Source: Daucus carota subsp. sativus
Taxonomy: Eukaryota; Streptophyta; Magnoliopsida; Apiales; Apiaceae
Length of the DNA: 64,000 bases
NCBI RefSeq assembly: GCF_001625215.2
Contig: NC_030389.2
Coordinates: 4,624,930 to 4,688,929, forward strand
Direction: 5' to 3'
The translations under genes and the position numbers were made by a program. Under the pieces are notes generated by a model. That model was given only the letters and a program-made list of their open reading frames with translations, was not told the origin of the DNA and searched no databases. Shown one piece after another: positions 24,410 through 34,800 of this stretch. Each line of letters starts with the position of its first letter. Positions within the stretch are counted from its first letter, which is position 1.

Positions 24410-25525
24410 TTAATCCATCCATACGTCCATCAGTGCCAACCAAGTACTGTACTGAGCCCTCAATATTGAGGACAAAACTAGCTAGTTGAGTAGTACTATA
24501 TCTAATTCTATCACAAGTCATCATCTTTATGTATTACTTGAAGAACCCGGCAAATGTGGCTTTTCGTGTGAATTTAAGACTCAGGCTTCATTTTTTTCTG
24601 CTACATCATCACTCATGGGAAAAGCTTTTCCCTCCATGTGGACCCCTGTTTTAAATGTCGCAAACGCATTTTAACTAACTATGAGTGGTGAAATACTGAA
24701 ATTCGAATCTGTTGCACATGTCGTCTTGTTAGTGAATTTCTCTATCGAAGAATAAATTTATCATTGAAAGTAACAAGTAACGTATTTGTATAACCAAATT
24801 TCGAAAATTAAAATTAATTATTAAAAGATTTTAGAATTTTCAACTTATTAAATTTTGATTTATAAATCAAGAAATGACTTATAAATTTTTTTATATAAAC
24901 AAAATGAAAATTTATTTTTGACCTATAAACATGCGGGTGTTTGGGAATAGAGTTTGCGGGCTTAAAAGTTCAAAAGTCCGCATCTTTTTTTGGTGCGTTT
25001 GACAAATGTTTAGAAACACTTAAACCAAAAGAAACCTCGAAAAAAAGCTGGAAGATCTAGCCTTTTTTTGGATATTCAGCTTGTGCTTCTTTTTAAACGA
25101 ACTCTGTTCATCGGCGCTTGTTAAAAGTAATCGATACAAACAAGAAGCTAGTAATTGGCTGTATTGCATTTTTCTTTCATGCTAAATTGTTGTTATCGTT
25201 TCTGATCAGTAATTTTCTTATTTTTTATTCTTGCTAAACTATTTCATGTATTATAGTATTAATTAATAATAAAAGGTACCTTTTTACTTATATTAAATAA
25301 ATATGAGTATTAATAAATGATGTATCTTTTTACTTGTATTATCTGCAGTTATTAATTTTTTTTTAATGCAGAGTTTAAAATTTTGTATTTGTAAAATATT
25401 TCATATATTAATAATAAAATTTCTTATATTATTATAATTTATTTTTTAAAAGAAACAAATTATTATATTATAAAATTACGAAACTATACTAAGCTAACTT
25501 ATATGTTAAGTTATCCAAACACTTA

Positions 25526-25824
25526 TGTTGTGTTTGGTTGGGAAGAATGGAATGGAATGTAATGAGTAAAAATATTTGAAACTAATAGCGATAGGAAGAA
25601 AATTTTAGAAAAAAATTGAGGAAATGCAAAATTTCTATGATGAGATTTGAGGATGGGAGGGAATGGAGCATTTCATCTCAAATTGAAAGTGTGAAATCTA
25701 GCACATATGTAAGGAATGGAATGGAGGAATCAGGACTGAATGAAATTTCTTGAAAATTGCCTATAAAATAGTTCATTTTTCATTCAATTTCTTCCGGAAT
25801 CATTCACCCCAACCATACACAACA
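25526..25824. mobile_element. PIF/Harbinger-like MITE
   Basis: Starts TGTTGTGTTTGGTTGGG and ends CCCCAACCATACACAACA as inverted repeats of about 17 bp. TTA duplications at 25523-25525 and 25825-25827. 299 bp, non-coding, rich in GGAATG motifs. Confidence 0.85.
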
Positions 25825-25829
25825 TTAAA

Positions 25830-26479
25830 AAATTTATAAGTTACGGTATCCAACGTCCACGCACTTATAATAGCTTATAAGTCGAGATCAACTTTTTTAC
25901 CACTTCTTTCAAGTCCAGCCAAACTGCTCGTGGCCCGGCCAACAGTTCCGGTATCCATGAGCTTATATCCATGGGCAACACTTGTGAAACGTACGCTCGT
26001 GACTTTATAAATGTACTCAATGACAAGTTGCCTGTTGGTGTGTGTCCCTTCTACTCCACTTCTGCATGTTGTCACCTTAGTGTATTCAATTATATATAAC
26101 CACACTCACCCTGTGTTAAGACTCTGCTTAAGCCAAATGCAATTAAAATCAAACCTATCCATTATGTCTGGTTTCCAAGTAGATTAATATGTTACGTTCA
26201 AAACAAATACTGATTCGAATCTTAACAAACTATGAATTTGGTCCGAAAACTAGTCATTTACTTTTAGGACAGGTTCTGGTTTGCTGGGTTTCTAATAGAT
26301 CAGATTTCCAGAATTTTCTCTCCAAGATTAACATAAACACGCATAAACATATAATCCACAATTATATTTACAAACACACTGATAACTGATAGCACATGAT
26401 GACATATGGTATATTGTAGCTTTAAGAGTAATTAACAATAACACAACAGAATTAAAATACTAATACAAAACTAAAAATT
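25830..26479. other. spacer and 3' UTR of the PB1 gene
   Basis: No other gene recognised. The stretch next to 26480 is presumably the 3' untranslated region of the minus-strand PB1 gene. Confidence 0.5.
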
Positions 26480-27850
26480 TCAGCCTGATGTTTGCGAGAC
26501 CTTCACCGGAACAACCTTACTACCGCCCTCCTGATTGTAATTCCCCGCCACCGCGTATCCTGGCGCGGGCTGATACTGCAGGGGCACTGGCCCCTGCGGT
26601 TGCGAAACTACGCCCGGAGGCGTAGTATAGTAAACTTGTCTACCACTAGCACTGTCATAAGCAACCTGTGTGTAACCGCTGTCCATCACAGTAGTTGTTG
26701 CCTGGAACGGTGTCGTTTTGGGGACTACTTGAGGCGGTAAAGTAGGCTGTGGTGCTTGTGACACAACATTGTATACAGGCTGCTCCCTGTAAACTTCAGG
26801 TGTCATGCGCTGCATATAGTAGCCTTGATTTGGTTGACCGGCTGGTCCGGTCACGGGTCGGGCCATTTGGTACATGTTTGGTTGCGATGGAATCATGTAA
26901 ACTTGTTGCTGTTGCTGTTGCTGCTGTTGATGATCTGGTCCGATTGAACTCGGGGGATAAGGCATCTGTTTTTCCGGCCAGTAAGTCGCTGGAATTGGAA
27001 CAGATTGTGCGGGTAGATGCGCGGGTAAAGTCTGTGACGGCGCTAATTTTTCCGGCATCTTTTGTACATAATACTCATCGCTTTTTCTGCGAAAAGCAGC
27101 GGCCTGGGGCTGCTGCTCTTCGCTTATTCTTAGTCTTTGCAAGTCCTGGATATGTTTCTGGATCGGATCGTGTCGATCAGACACGATCCGATCCTCGTGA
27201 TTTTGAATCACGACATCCGCCTCCGAATAACCCGGATCCCGAGCTCTCGCCATCGCCGCCGCAACAACAGCCGACGGCGGCACAGCTCCTTTCTCCAGCC
27301 CGAACAAAAAATCAACGTTATTCGGAGGCGGAACAACCGGAGCCTGAACGGGACCGGTATTCAACGCGTCAACAAATCGGTCCCGGTCCGACTTCGCGTC
27401 ACCAGATCCAAAACTCCCGGTCTGGCTACTCACCGTAAACAAAAACAACCTCAACCTCGCCGGTTTCGAAGACGCTCGATAAAGCCGATCATACTCATGC
27501 ATCATATGCTCCAAATCATCATCATTAGTCACCGAGATCAGCGCGTCGAGATCCTCACCAGGTAACTGATACTTAAAACAGACCTCCGAGTTGTCGCAAA
27601 TCGCGGATAACTTACCCGCGAGATGCGCAAATTTAATGGATCGATCGACCGCTAAGATCTTGGTTTCGCCACCCACGTAAGCAAGCTGGTTGTCATGAGG
27701 GCGAGGATGAATTTTGCCGCCGTAACTGCACATGAACTTCACCTTGTAGTTTGAGTCCTCCCAGGGTGGCGGGTTTTCGAAGTCGATTTCTCGGGATCGG
27801 GGGGACGAGTCGCCTGACTCAGGGTAGGAGTTGTAGGAGAAATTTTCCAT
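26480..27850 (-). CDS. PB1-domain (octicosapeptide/Phox/Bem1p) protein
   Basis: One intronless frame of 456 residues. The ATG at 27850 (MENFSYNSYPESGDSSP) is chosen over an in-frame ATG 50 codons upstream because the extra 50 residues are low-complexity and plant relatives start at this MENFSYNSYP-type sequence. Residues about 35-130 form a PB1 domain: a conserved basic start (KVKFMCSYGGKIHPRP), YVGGETKILAVDR, and an acidic OPCA-like part (DLDALISVTNDDDLEHMM). PB1 domains mediate protein-protein contacts between basic and acidic faces. The rest is low-complexity and Pro/Gln-rich, with a run of nine Gln near residue 330 and a Tyr/Pro/Gln-rich C-terminus, so it is probably disordered. Function in plants is poorly known; it is probably a cytosolic scaffold. 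The GC-rich coding part contrasts with its AT-rich surroundings. Confidence 0.92.
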   Translation of the reverse strand: MENFSYNSYPESGDSSPRSREIDFENPPPWEDSNYKVKFMCSYGGKIHPRPHDNQLAYVGGETKILAVDRSIKFAHLAGKLSAICDNSEVCFKYQLPGEDLDALISVTNDDDLEHMMHEYDRLYRASSKPARLRLFLFTVSSQTGSFGSGDAKSDRDRFVDALNTGPVQAPVVPPPNNVDFLFGLEKGAVPPSAVVAAAMARARDPGYSEADVVIQNHEDRIVSDRHDPIQKHIQDLQRLRISEEQQPQAAAFRRKSDEYYVQKMPEKLAPSQTLPAHLPAQSVPIPATYWPEKQMPYPPSSIGPDHQQQQQQQQQVYMIPSQPNMYQMARPVTGPAGQPNQGYYMQRMTPEVYREQPVYNVVSQAPQPTLPPQVVPKTTPFQATTTVMDSGYTQVAYDSASGRQVYYTTPPGVVSQPQGPVPLQYQPAPGYAVAGNYNQEGGSKVVPVKVSQTSG

Positions 27851-28198
27851 TGGAATTGGAAAGTGTAGTAGAGTTTGGAGGAGCAGGAGGATATTAGTTT
27901 GAAAACAGAGGCAGAGGATATTATTGTTAAAAGTTGGGTTTTTGGGTGTGTTGTGAAATGATGCTAGGCTGACTCGGTGGATGTCCTGTACAAGTGACAA
28001 CCCTCTTGATTGTTTTGGATTTTTTGCCCTTGCATTTAATATTGGTTTTTTTTATATAGTTTGTTTCTTGTTCATTTAGTGGCTTAAAATTGGGTTTTTG
28101 TTGTACCAAGACTTTAAGTGAGCTATTTCTTAAGGTAATATGTTTAAAAATAAGCAGTAGCTTGTATAAAGTTCAACTTTCTTGTGTTAAACATAGAT

Positions 28199-28453
28199 GC
28201 CCTTTGGGTGAGTTTAAAATAATTACTTATCGCTTAAAATAAATAAGTGGAGTAGAAGTTAGAAGCAAGATAGCAAGATAAGACTTATACGTGATTAAAG
28301 TGTTTGGGAAATAAGTAGAAGTCCTGAAACAAAAGCTAGCATTCCTAGCTTTTTATAAGTGCTTCTTGATTTTTTATATAAACAGTACGAATAAGTGCTT
28401 CTAACTTATAAGCCGTGAAGTCCGGCTTAAAATGGGTTGCCAAACACGCACAT
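28199..28453 (+). mobile_element. hAT-like MITE family, copy b
   Basis: Runs from about GCCCTTTGGGTGAG to GGGTTGCCAAACACGCAC. Shares AGTGTTTGGGAAATAAG and AGCATTCCTAGCTTTTTATAAGTG with copy a at 19937. It lies 350 bp upstream of the PB1 start codon, in its likely promoter. Confidence 0.65.
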
Positions 28454-28512
28454 AGATTTATATTATTTACCCGTAGACCATGGTTTCATTTGATTATTTT
28501 ATGTTTAAAATT

Positions 28513-28762
28513 TAGTGGGTGTTTCACAACCACTTTTAAGCCGGCTTTTCAGCTTATAAGTTAGAAACACTTATTCGTACCGTTTCTGTAAAAATTCAAG
28601 AATCATTTATAAAAAGGTAGGAATGCTAACTTTTGTTTCCGGACTTGTACTTATTTCCGAAACACTTTAACCACCTATAAGTCTAATCTTGCTTCTAACT
28701 TCTACTCCATTTATTTATTTTAAGCAATAAGCAGGTATTTTAAACTCAACCAAACGGCCCCA
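28513..28762 (-). mobile_element. hAT-like MITE family, copy c (inverted relative to copy b)
   Basis: The reverse complement matches copy b over nearly its whole length: AGCTTATAAGTTAGAAACACTTATTCG here corresponds to the AAGTGCTTCTAACTTATAAGC block there. It ends CAACCAAACGGCCCC. Only about 60 bp separate b and c, so the two form a large imperfect inverted repeat. Confidence 0.65.
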
Positions 28763-29826
28763 TTCTTCTTTCTTAAAACTATATATAAATATTTTAGTTA
28801 TTTAGAGAAAATATTGGTTTTTAAAAATCTGAATTGTTAAATGTTTCATAAATACTCAATTCCGTATAATAATTTATTGATAACATTTTTTTTAAATATA
28901 TTATTATTTTTGTAAAAAATCTTCTCTCATTATCTCCTACTTAATTTTAATAACATCTTATTCTTTTAAAGTTAATTAAAACAAATGTAAAAATTAACAT
29001 GCTAATTTATTTTTGAAAATTAATAAGATTCCATTGACATCAAGACAGTTTAGATAATTTGATTGTATGATCTCATTACTATATATAAATATAACATTTG
29101 AAAATATATAAAAATTTAAAGGGCATGCCCAGAGTCTGTGACACTGAAGTTAGGTCCAGAGAAGAATTCTGACATTAAAGTTGCCTTCCTTGCTTATCAG
29201 GCCCAAGAAGGGCACTCGAGCTTTCTCTTACTTCTTGGCAAGACTTTTCTTAACCACAGCCAGGCTCATTTGCATGTGCCAAATCAAATCTCAGCAACTC
29301 AGCAAGTCAAAAACCCAACAGTAATTTCTAAAGCCGATAGCGAAAGAGTTAAAAATACTAATCAATACTGTATGAATTAAAGAGCATTCAAGTCTAGGAA
29401 ACTGTCTTTCTCATGTATGCCCAAAAGCACATAATAAACACCAACTCTCATGGAAATGGCTTCTTTTGATTGGCGGAATTGATGCAAATGCAGGGGGACC
29501 ATCAACATAAGTTATTATTTATCCACCGATCAAAAACTAATATTTTCACGAGAGTTAGTGACTATTGTGTGCCCATGGACACACCATAGAAAATTCGATA
29601 AATAAATAAATAAATAATCACCCTCCTCACGACTATACATGTCATGCTCTGTTTTAAAAGTCAGGGCAGAATCTGGTTACTTTCTTCAGGCATCTATTGT
29701 TATGAAACAAATACGAGAAATGGTTTCATCATCTTTCACGAGGAAATCAGAAAAAAAATTAATTTTCTTTACAACAGGTTCTTGAACATTTGGAGGGCAA
29801 AATTTTTTAAATTATTTATTCATAGA
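28763..29826. other. AT-rich spacer
   Basis: No gene, RNA or bounded mobile element recognised on either strand before the copia target site at 29827. Confidence 0.5.
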
Positions 29827-29831
29827 TACTA

Positions 29832-30163
29832 TATTAAAAATAACTAGTACAAATTATTTCTTTTATTTATTTTGTTCTAGGTTTTATTTTCTGTTGAAGT
29901 TGTTTAAGTCAATGCTAGTTGGATAAGGTTGTTCCTGTTTCTTAGCATTTTGAATAAGTCTTAGGAAGTTGAGAAATAAGTGGCGTAGAGGAGCATTTCT
30001 AGTATGTTTAGTTTTCAGTTTCAGTGATATATAGGTGATAGGTCAGCTTGTATTTTAACTAATGAAGTTTGATTAGACTCATTTTTTTTCTCCTCTCGTG
30101 TGTTCATTGTTTAGCCTTTATAATTGTTTGTAGCAGGCTTTACTTTTCTTCTGTTTTGTTTTA
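29832..30163 (+). repeat. 5' LTR with non-canonical TA...TA ends
   Basis: Begins TATTAAAAATAACTAG and ends TTCTGTTTTGTTTTA. The start is fixed by the target duplication and the end by the primer-binding site beginning TGG at 30164. The ends are TA and TA rather than the usual TG...CA. Confidence 0.9.
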
Positions 30164-30179
30164 TGGTATCAGAGCTAGG
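30164..30179 (+). other. primer-binding site (initiator tRNA-Met type)
   Basis: TGGTATCAGAGCTAGG follows the 5' LTR directly. Its first 12 bases complement the 3' end of plant initiator tRNA-Met, the usual copia primer. Confidence 0.85.
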
Positions 30180-32724
30180 TTGAGTCTTTTATTGTCTTTT
30201 CGTCTATCAAGTCGTTGTCTTGTTGGAAAAGATTATAAGGTTAGAAGAAATAGTCTTGCTATGGAGGTGGGAATCGGAGGCAATGGTTCGAGCATTGGCA
30301 ATTCTGTGGAAAAGTTTGTTGGTACTAATTATAAGTACTGGAAGATGTGTCTAGAAGTTTATCTTCAGGGTCAGGATTTATGAGAGATTGTTACTGGAGC
30401 AGAGAAGGAACCAGCAGACACTCCAAACAATGCGGAACTACGGAGGAAATGGAAGATCAAATGTGGAAAGGCTCTTTTTGCTTTGCGGACTTCAATCGGA
30501 AAAGAATTCATTGAGCATGTTCGAGAGGTGAACTCACCCAAGGAGGTCTAGGATACACTGAAGCGATTGTTTTCGACAAAGAATATTGCAAGGCTGCAGC
30601 TCCCGGAGAATGAGTTAGCCATGCTCACCCAAGGAAGTTTATCTATTTCTGAATATTTCTTAAAGGTTAAAAATTTGTGTGGTGAAATATCAGAACGAGA
30701 TGAGAAAGAGAAGATCAGTGAGGCAAGAATGCGACGTTTTCTTATACGTGGGCTGAGAAAGGAGTATATTCCATTTGTGACCTCAATCCAAGGCTGGGCA
30801 GTTCAGCCGTCTGTTGAAGAATTAGAGAGTCTTATTTCAAATTAGGAAGCACTGGAAAAGCAGATTGGAAGAAGTGTTGAAGCAGAATCAGCGCTCTTTT
30901 TGAAAGGAAAGTACTACAAGAAGCAGGGATCATTTGGAAATAAAAGTAATCAAGGTAGTGGGAAACCCGGCGGTGATAATTCACAAAATCACAATCCCAG
31001 CACATTAAGAAAAATTGTCGAGTGAAGCTTTCCAAGGTGAATGTTGCTAATGAGAAGGAAAATCCAGAGCCAGGTGAATCAAAGGAAGATATAAAATGGG
31101 AGCAGTGTTTTACGGTAGAAGTCAGGGACCAGAAGGTGGAATCAGTTCTAATTCAAGCACTTTACAGTCACTCAGATGATACAAAAGAGTGGATCCTTGA
31201 TTCCGATTGCTCTCATCATGTAACTGGAGATGAATCTGTATTCACTAAGTTGCATAATCACGACGGGGAGCGTGTCATCATCACAGCGGACAATTCGAAG
31301 CATCCAGTTGCTAAAGAAGGGACAGTGAAGATCAGCTCAGATGACAAAGAGTTGATGAAATTGGACAATGTGTATCATGTGCCAGGTTTGCAAAAAAATT
31401 TAGTTTCTGTCTCTAAAATTACAAATTCTGGAAAGTATGTTTTATTTGGTCCAAATGATGTCAAAATTCTTGATAATGATAAGACTCTTGAGGCTAATAT
31501 CATGTTCACCGGAGAAAAGAAAGATTCCATGTATGTTATGTCAGTAGGAGAAGCTTATGTAAAGAAGACAATCCAAATAGATAAGGCATCAATTTGGCAT
31601 GCTCGCTTAGGACACTTGAGTTTTCCACTCTTACAGCAAATATCTTCGCAAAAATTATTAGACGGGATGCCAGCCTTGCAGAATGTTCGTGAAGATATCA
31701 TATGCCAGGGATGTCAATTTGGAAAATCACACCGTCTTCCTTTCCAAAGGTCAACAAATCGCAGGTCAACAATGTTTGAGCTGATTCACACATATTTGAT
31801 GGGTCCGATGAAGACAACAAGCTATGGTGGTTTCCGGTATGTCATGATATTTGTTGTTGATTATTCAAAATATGCGTGGGTTAAATTCTTGGTAGATAAA
31901 AGTGAAACTTTAGCAAAATTTGTTGATTTTCAAACTGATGTGGAGGAGGAGTTTAAAAAAGATATCAAATGTTTACGGAGTGACAATGGTGGCGAATTCC
32001 TATCGAATGAGTTTATCCTTTTGCCTTGAAAAAGGTATTCAAAGACAAATGACATGTCCCCATACGCCCTAGCAGAATGGTGTTTCTAAAAGAAAGCTGG
32101 CTCATCTCACGTATGTAAGTCTCTCCTGGCTACACGACAAAAATCTTCCTCGAGAGCTTTGGGCAGAAGCTTTTCGGTGTGCTTGCTATGTGATAAATCG
32201 CCTACCCCCTGGCCTGGTAAGGAAAAGTCTCCTTTTGAAAATTTGTATGCTGACAAGCCGGATGTTAGCTATCTTCGTGTATTTGGTTCAATTTGTTATG
32301 TCCATGTTCCTAAAGCTACTCGTACTAAACTAGACCCGAAAGCAAAGGTATGTATCTTTGTAGGCTATGACATACAAAGGAAAGGATGGCGTTGCATGGA
32401 TCCTGAAACACATAAAATAACCGCTTCACGTGATGTTGTATTTGATGAGGTGTCGTCCTATTACACTACTAAGAATAATGTGGTTCATCATCAAGAAAAG
32501 GTTCAGCTTTCTCATGATCTTTCAGATGATGAACTAACTTCAGCACAAGGAGACTCAAACGACAATGTCAGTTCAGATTCAAGTAGAGACAGAAGAGAAA
32601 GGAGGCAGCCATCTTATCTTCAGGACTATGAGGTACACTTAAATAATTGTACTGTTACATCATGCTTCTTTACAGAAGAATCTGATCAATATGAACCATT
32701 AACATACGAAGAAGCGAAAGATAA

Positions 32725-33190
32725 ACCTGAATGGGAGCGTGCAATGAAAGAAGAATTTGGAAGCGTTGAGAAAGAATGAAACTTGGGAGTTAATTCCTAG
32801 GCCTGACAATTGTGTTCCTGTCACTTGTAAATGGGTGTACAAGCTAAAGAAAAAATCATATGGAAGTATCGAACGATACAAGTCCAGGCTAGTTGCACGT
32901 GGTTTTTCTCAAAGCTATGGGCTGGATTATGAAGAAACATTCAGTCTGGTGGCAAAGACCTAAATGGGAGCGTGCAATGAAAGAAGAATTGGAAGCGTTG
33001 AGAAAGAATGAAACTTGGGAGTTAATTCCTAGGCCTGACAATTGTGTTCCTGTCACTTGTAAATGGGTGTACAAGCTAAAGAAAAAATCAGATGAAAGTA
33101 TCGAACGATACAAGGCCAGGCTAGTTGCACGTGGTTTTTCTCAAAGCTATGGGCTGGATTATAAAGAAACATTCAGTCCGGTGGCAAAGA
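32725..33190 (+). repeat. 233-bp tandem duplication inside copia RT
   Basis: Copy 1 (32725-32957) and copy 2 (32958-33190) both encode KWERAMKEE through [14 protein letters not shown]. Copy 1 has an extra T that shifts its frame and other differences. The duplication breaks pol. Confidence 0.9.
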
Positions 33191-34287
33191 TGGTGACACT
33201 GCGATCAACAATTGCTCTTGCAGCATTCCAAGGGTAGAAGTTATGGCAACTTGATGTGAAGAATGCATTTCTTTACGGTGAATTAGATCGTGAGGTGTTC
33301 ATGGAGCAGCCTAAAGGATATGTTTCGAAGGATTATCCAGATTATGTTTGTCGATTGAAAAAGTCTATATACGGTCTTCGACAGTCATCACGTTCTTGGT
33401 ACGGTAAAGTTGCTCAGTATCTACTCTTTTGTGGTTTTAGAGCTTCTGAAGCAGATTCTAGTTTATTCGTTAAAATAAAATCAAATGTTCACTTGATTGT
33501 ACTCGTATATGTGGATGATATGATTATCACGGGAAATAATGGAGATGAAGTTGCTATGTTGATAAATGAGTTATCTGTACGTTTTGAGTTAAAGAATCTG
33601 GGAGAAGCTAGTCGATTTCTTGGTCTTGAAGTGGAGAAGTCAGCTAATGGTTATTTTATCTCTCAAAGAGCTTATGTAAAAGATCTGTTGCGTCGCTTTA
33701 ACATGGAGGAGTCTAAAGAAAAGGCTATTCCAATGGAGCAGGGCCTGAAATTAACAAGTAGTGGAGGTGTTCCACTAAATGATGCAACACCATTTCGACA
33801 ACTTGTGGGTAGTTTAATTTATTTAACTATCACAAGGCCTGAACTTTGTTACTCGGTTTGTGTGGTATCATAATTTATGCAGCATCCTACTTATCAACAT
33901 TGGGATGCGGCGAAAAGGATTCTGCGATATATTAAAGGCACTCTGAATTATGGTCTGATGTATAGAAAGTGTGAAAAGATTCAACTAGTTGGGTACACAG
34001 ACGCGGATTGGGCAGGTAGTGTAGAAGATAGGCATTCAACTACTGGATATTGTTTTAGTATGGGTTCATCAATGGTGTCCTGGTGTAGCAAGAAACAACC
34101 AGTTGTTGCTTTGTCGAGCACAGAAGCAGAGTATGTGGCAGCAAGCATCGCGGCACTGGAGTGTGTTTGGCTAAAAGGATTGATAAGAAGTATGCTTGGT
34201 GAGTTTAATTATGATGTGCAGTTTAAGTGTGATAATGAAAGTGCTGTCAAGTTATCACTTGGAGTAGTTGATCGCAAGTTTGCACTA

Positions 34288-34295
34288 AGGAGGGG
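34288..34295 (+). other. polypurine tract
   Basis: AGGAGGGG directly precedes the 3' LTR (34296), the expected plus-strand primer position. It also confirms the LTR start at TATTAAAA. Confidence 0.75.
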
Positions 34296-34627
34296 TATTA
34301 AAAATAACTAGTGCAAATTATTTCTTTTATTTATTTTGTTCTAGGTTTTATTTTTTGTAGAAGTTGTTTAAGTCAATGCTAGTTGGATAAGGTTGTTCCT
34401 GTTTTTTAGCATTTTGAATAAGTCTTAAGAAGTTGAGAAATAAGTGGCGTAGTGGAGCATTTCTAGTATGTTTAGTTTTCAGTTTCAGTGATATATAGGT
34501 GATAGGTCTGCTTGTATTTGAACTAATGAAGTTTGATCAGACTCATTTTTTTTCCTCTCTCGTGTGTTCATTGTTTTGCCTTTATAATTGTTTGTAGAAG
34601 GCTTTACTTTTCTTCTGTTTTGTTTTA
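34296..34627 (+). repeat. 3' LTR with non-canonical TA...TA ends
   Basis: 332 bp, starting TATTAAAAATAACTAG and ending TTCTGTTTTGTTTTA, with the target duplication TACTA directly after. Same length as the 5' LTR. Confidence 0.9.
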
Positions 34628-34800
34628 TACTAGTGAATTAGCGATACTGCCAAATAACCATGTTTAAGAACTTGTGTAGCTTAGGATAAACATATTCGCT
34701 GAATACATAATATAAAACCCAATAAATTGTACACGAAATGAACAATAAAAAATAATTTAGTGTTTAGCGGATCATTGTACAATTTATAATTTAGCCAACC

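Larger units (their letters stand above)
30261..34311 (+). pseudogene. copia gag-pol remnant
   Basis: Gag begins at the ATG at 30261 (VEKFVGTNYKYWKMCLE) and has stops at 30381, 30549 and 30843. At about 31000 the zinc-knuckle is mostly lost and the frame shifts; only HIKKNCR of it remains. Protease reads WILDSDCSHH, with Asp in place of the Gly of the D-S/T-G active site. Integrase keeps the HHCC region (HARLGH...CQGC) and LRSDNGGEF, but the first catalytic Asp reads Tyr (IHTYLMGP) and the third catalytic Glu reads Lys (GVSKRK). A 1-base loss lies near 32020 and a stop at 32070. RT keeps YVDD, with stops at 33235 and 33871, and has a partial duplication (32725-33190). RNase H keeps TDADWAG, SSTEAEY and CDNES. 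The frame then passes abruptly from AVKLS to LGVVDRKFALRRG, suggesting a deletion of the last part of pol. Confidence 0.9.
29827..34632 (+). mobile_element. full-length, defective Ty1/copia LTR retrotransposon
   Basis: Element 29832-34627 (4796 bp) is flanked by the 5-bp target duplication TACTA (29827-29831 and 34628-34632). It has two 332-bp LTRs, a primer-binding site, a purine tract, and gag-protease-integrase-RT-RNase H remnants in copia order. Hand comparison of the LTRs shows about 13 differences (roughly 96% identity), so insertion is fairly recent on an evolutionary scale. The coding region carries several stops and frameshifts, so it cannot move by itself. Confidence 0.95.

Noticed and set aside
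26749..27565. Plus-strand ORFs of 229 and 142 residues
   Set aside because: They are antisense to the GC-rich PB1 coding sequence and have the Arg/Pro-rich look of a shadow frame.
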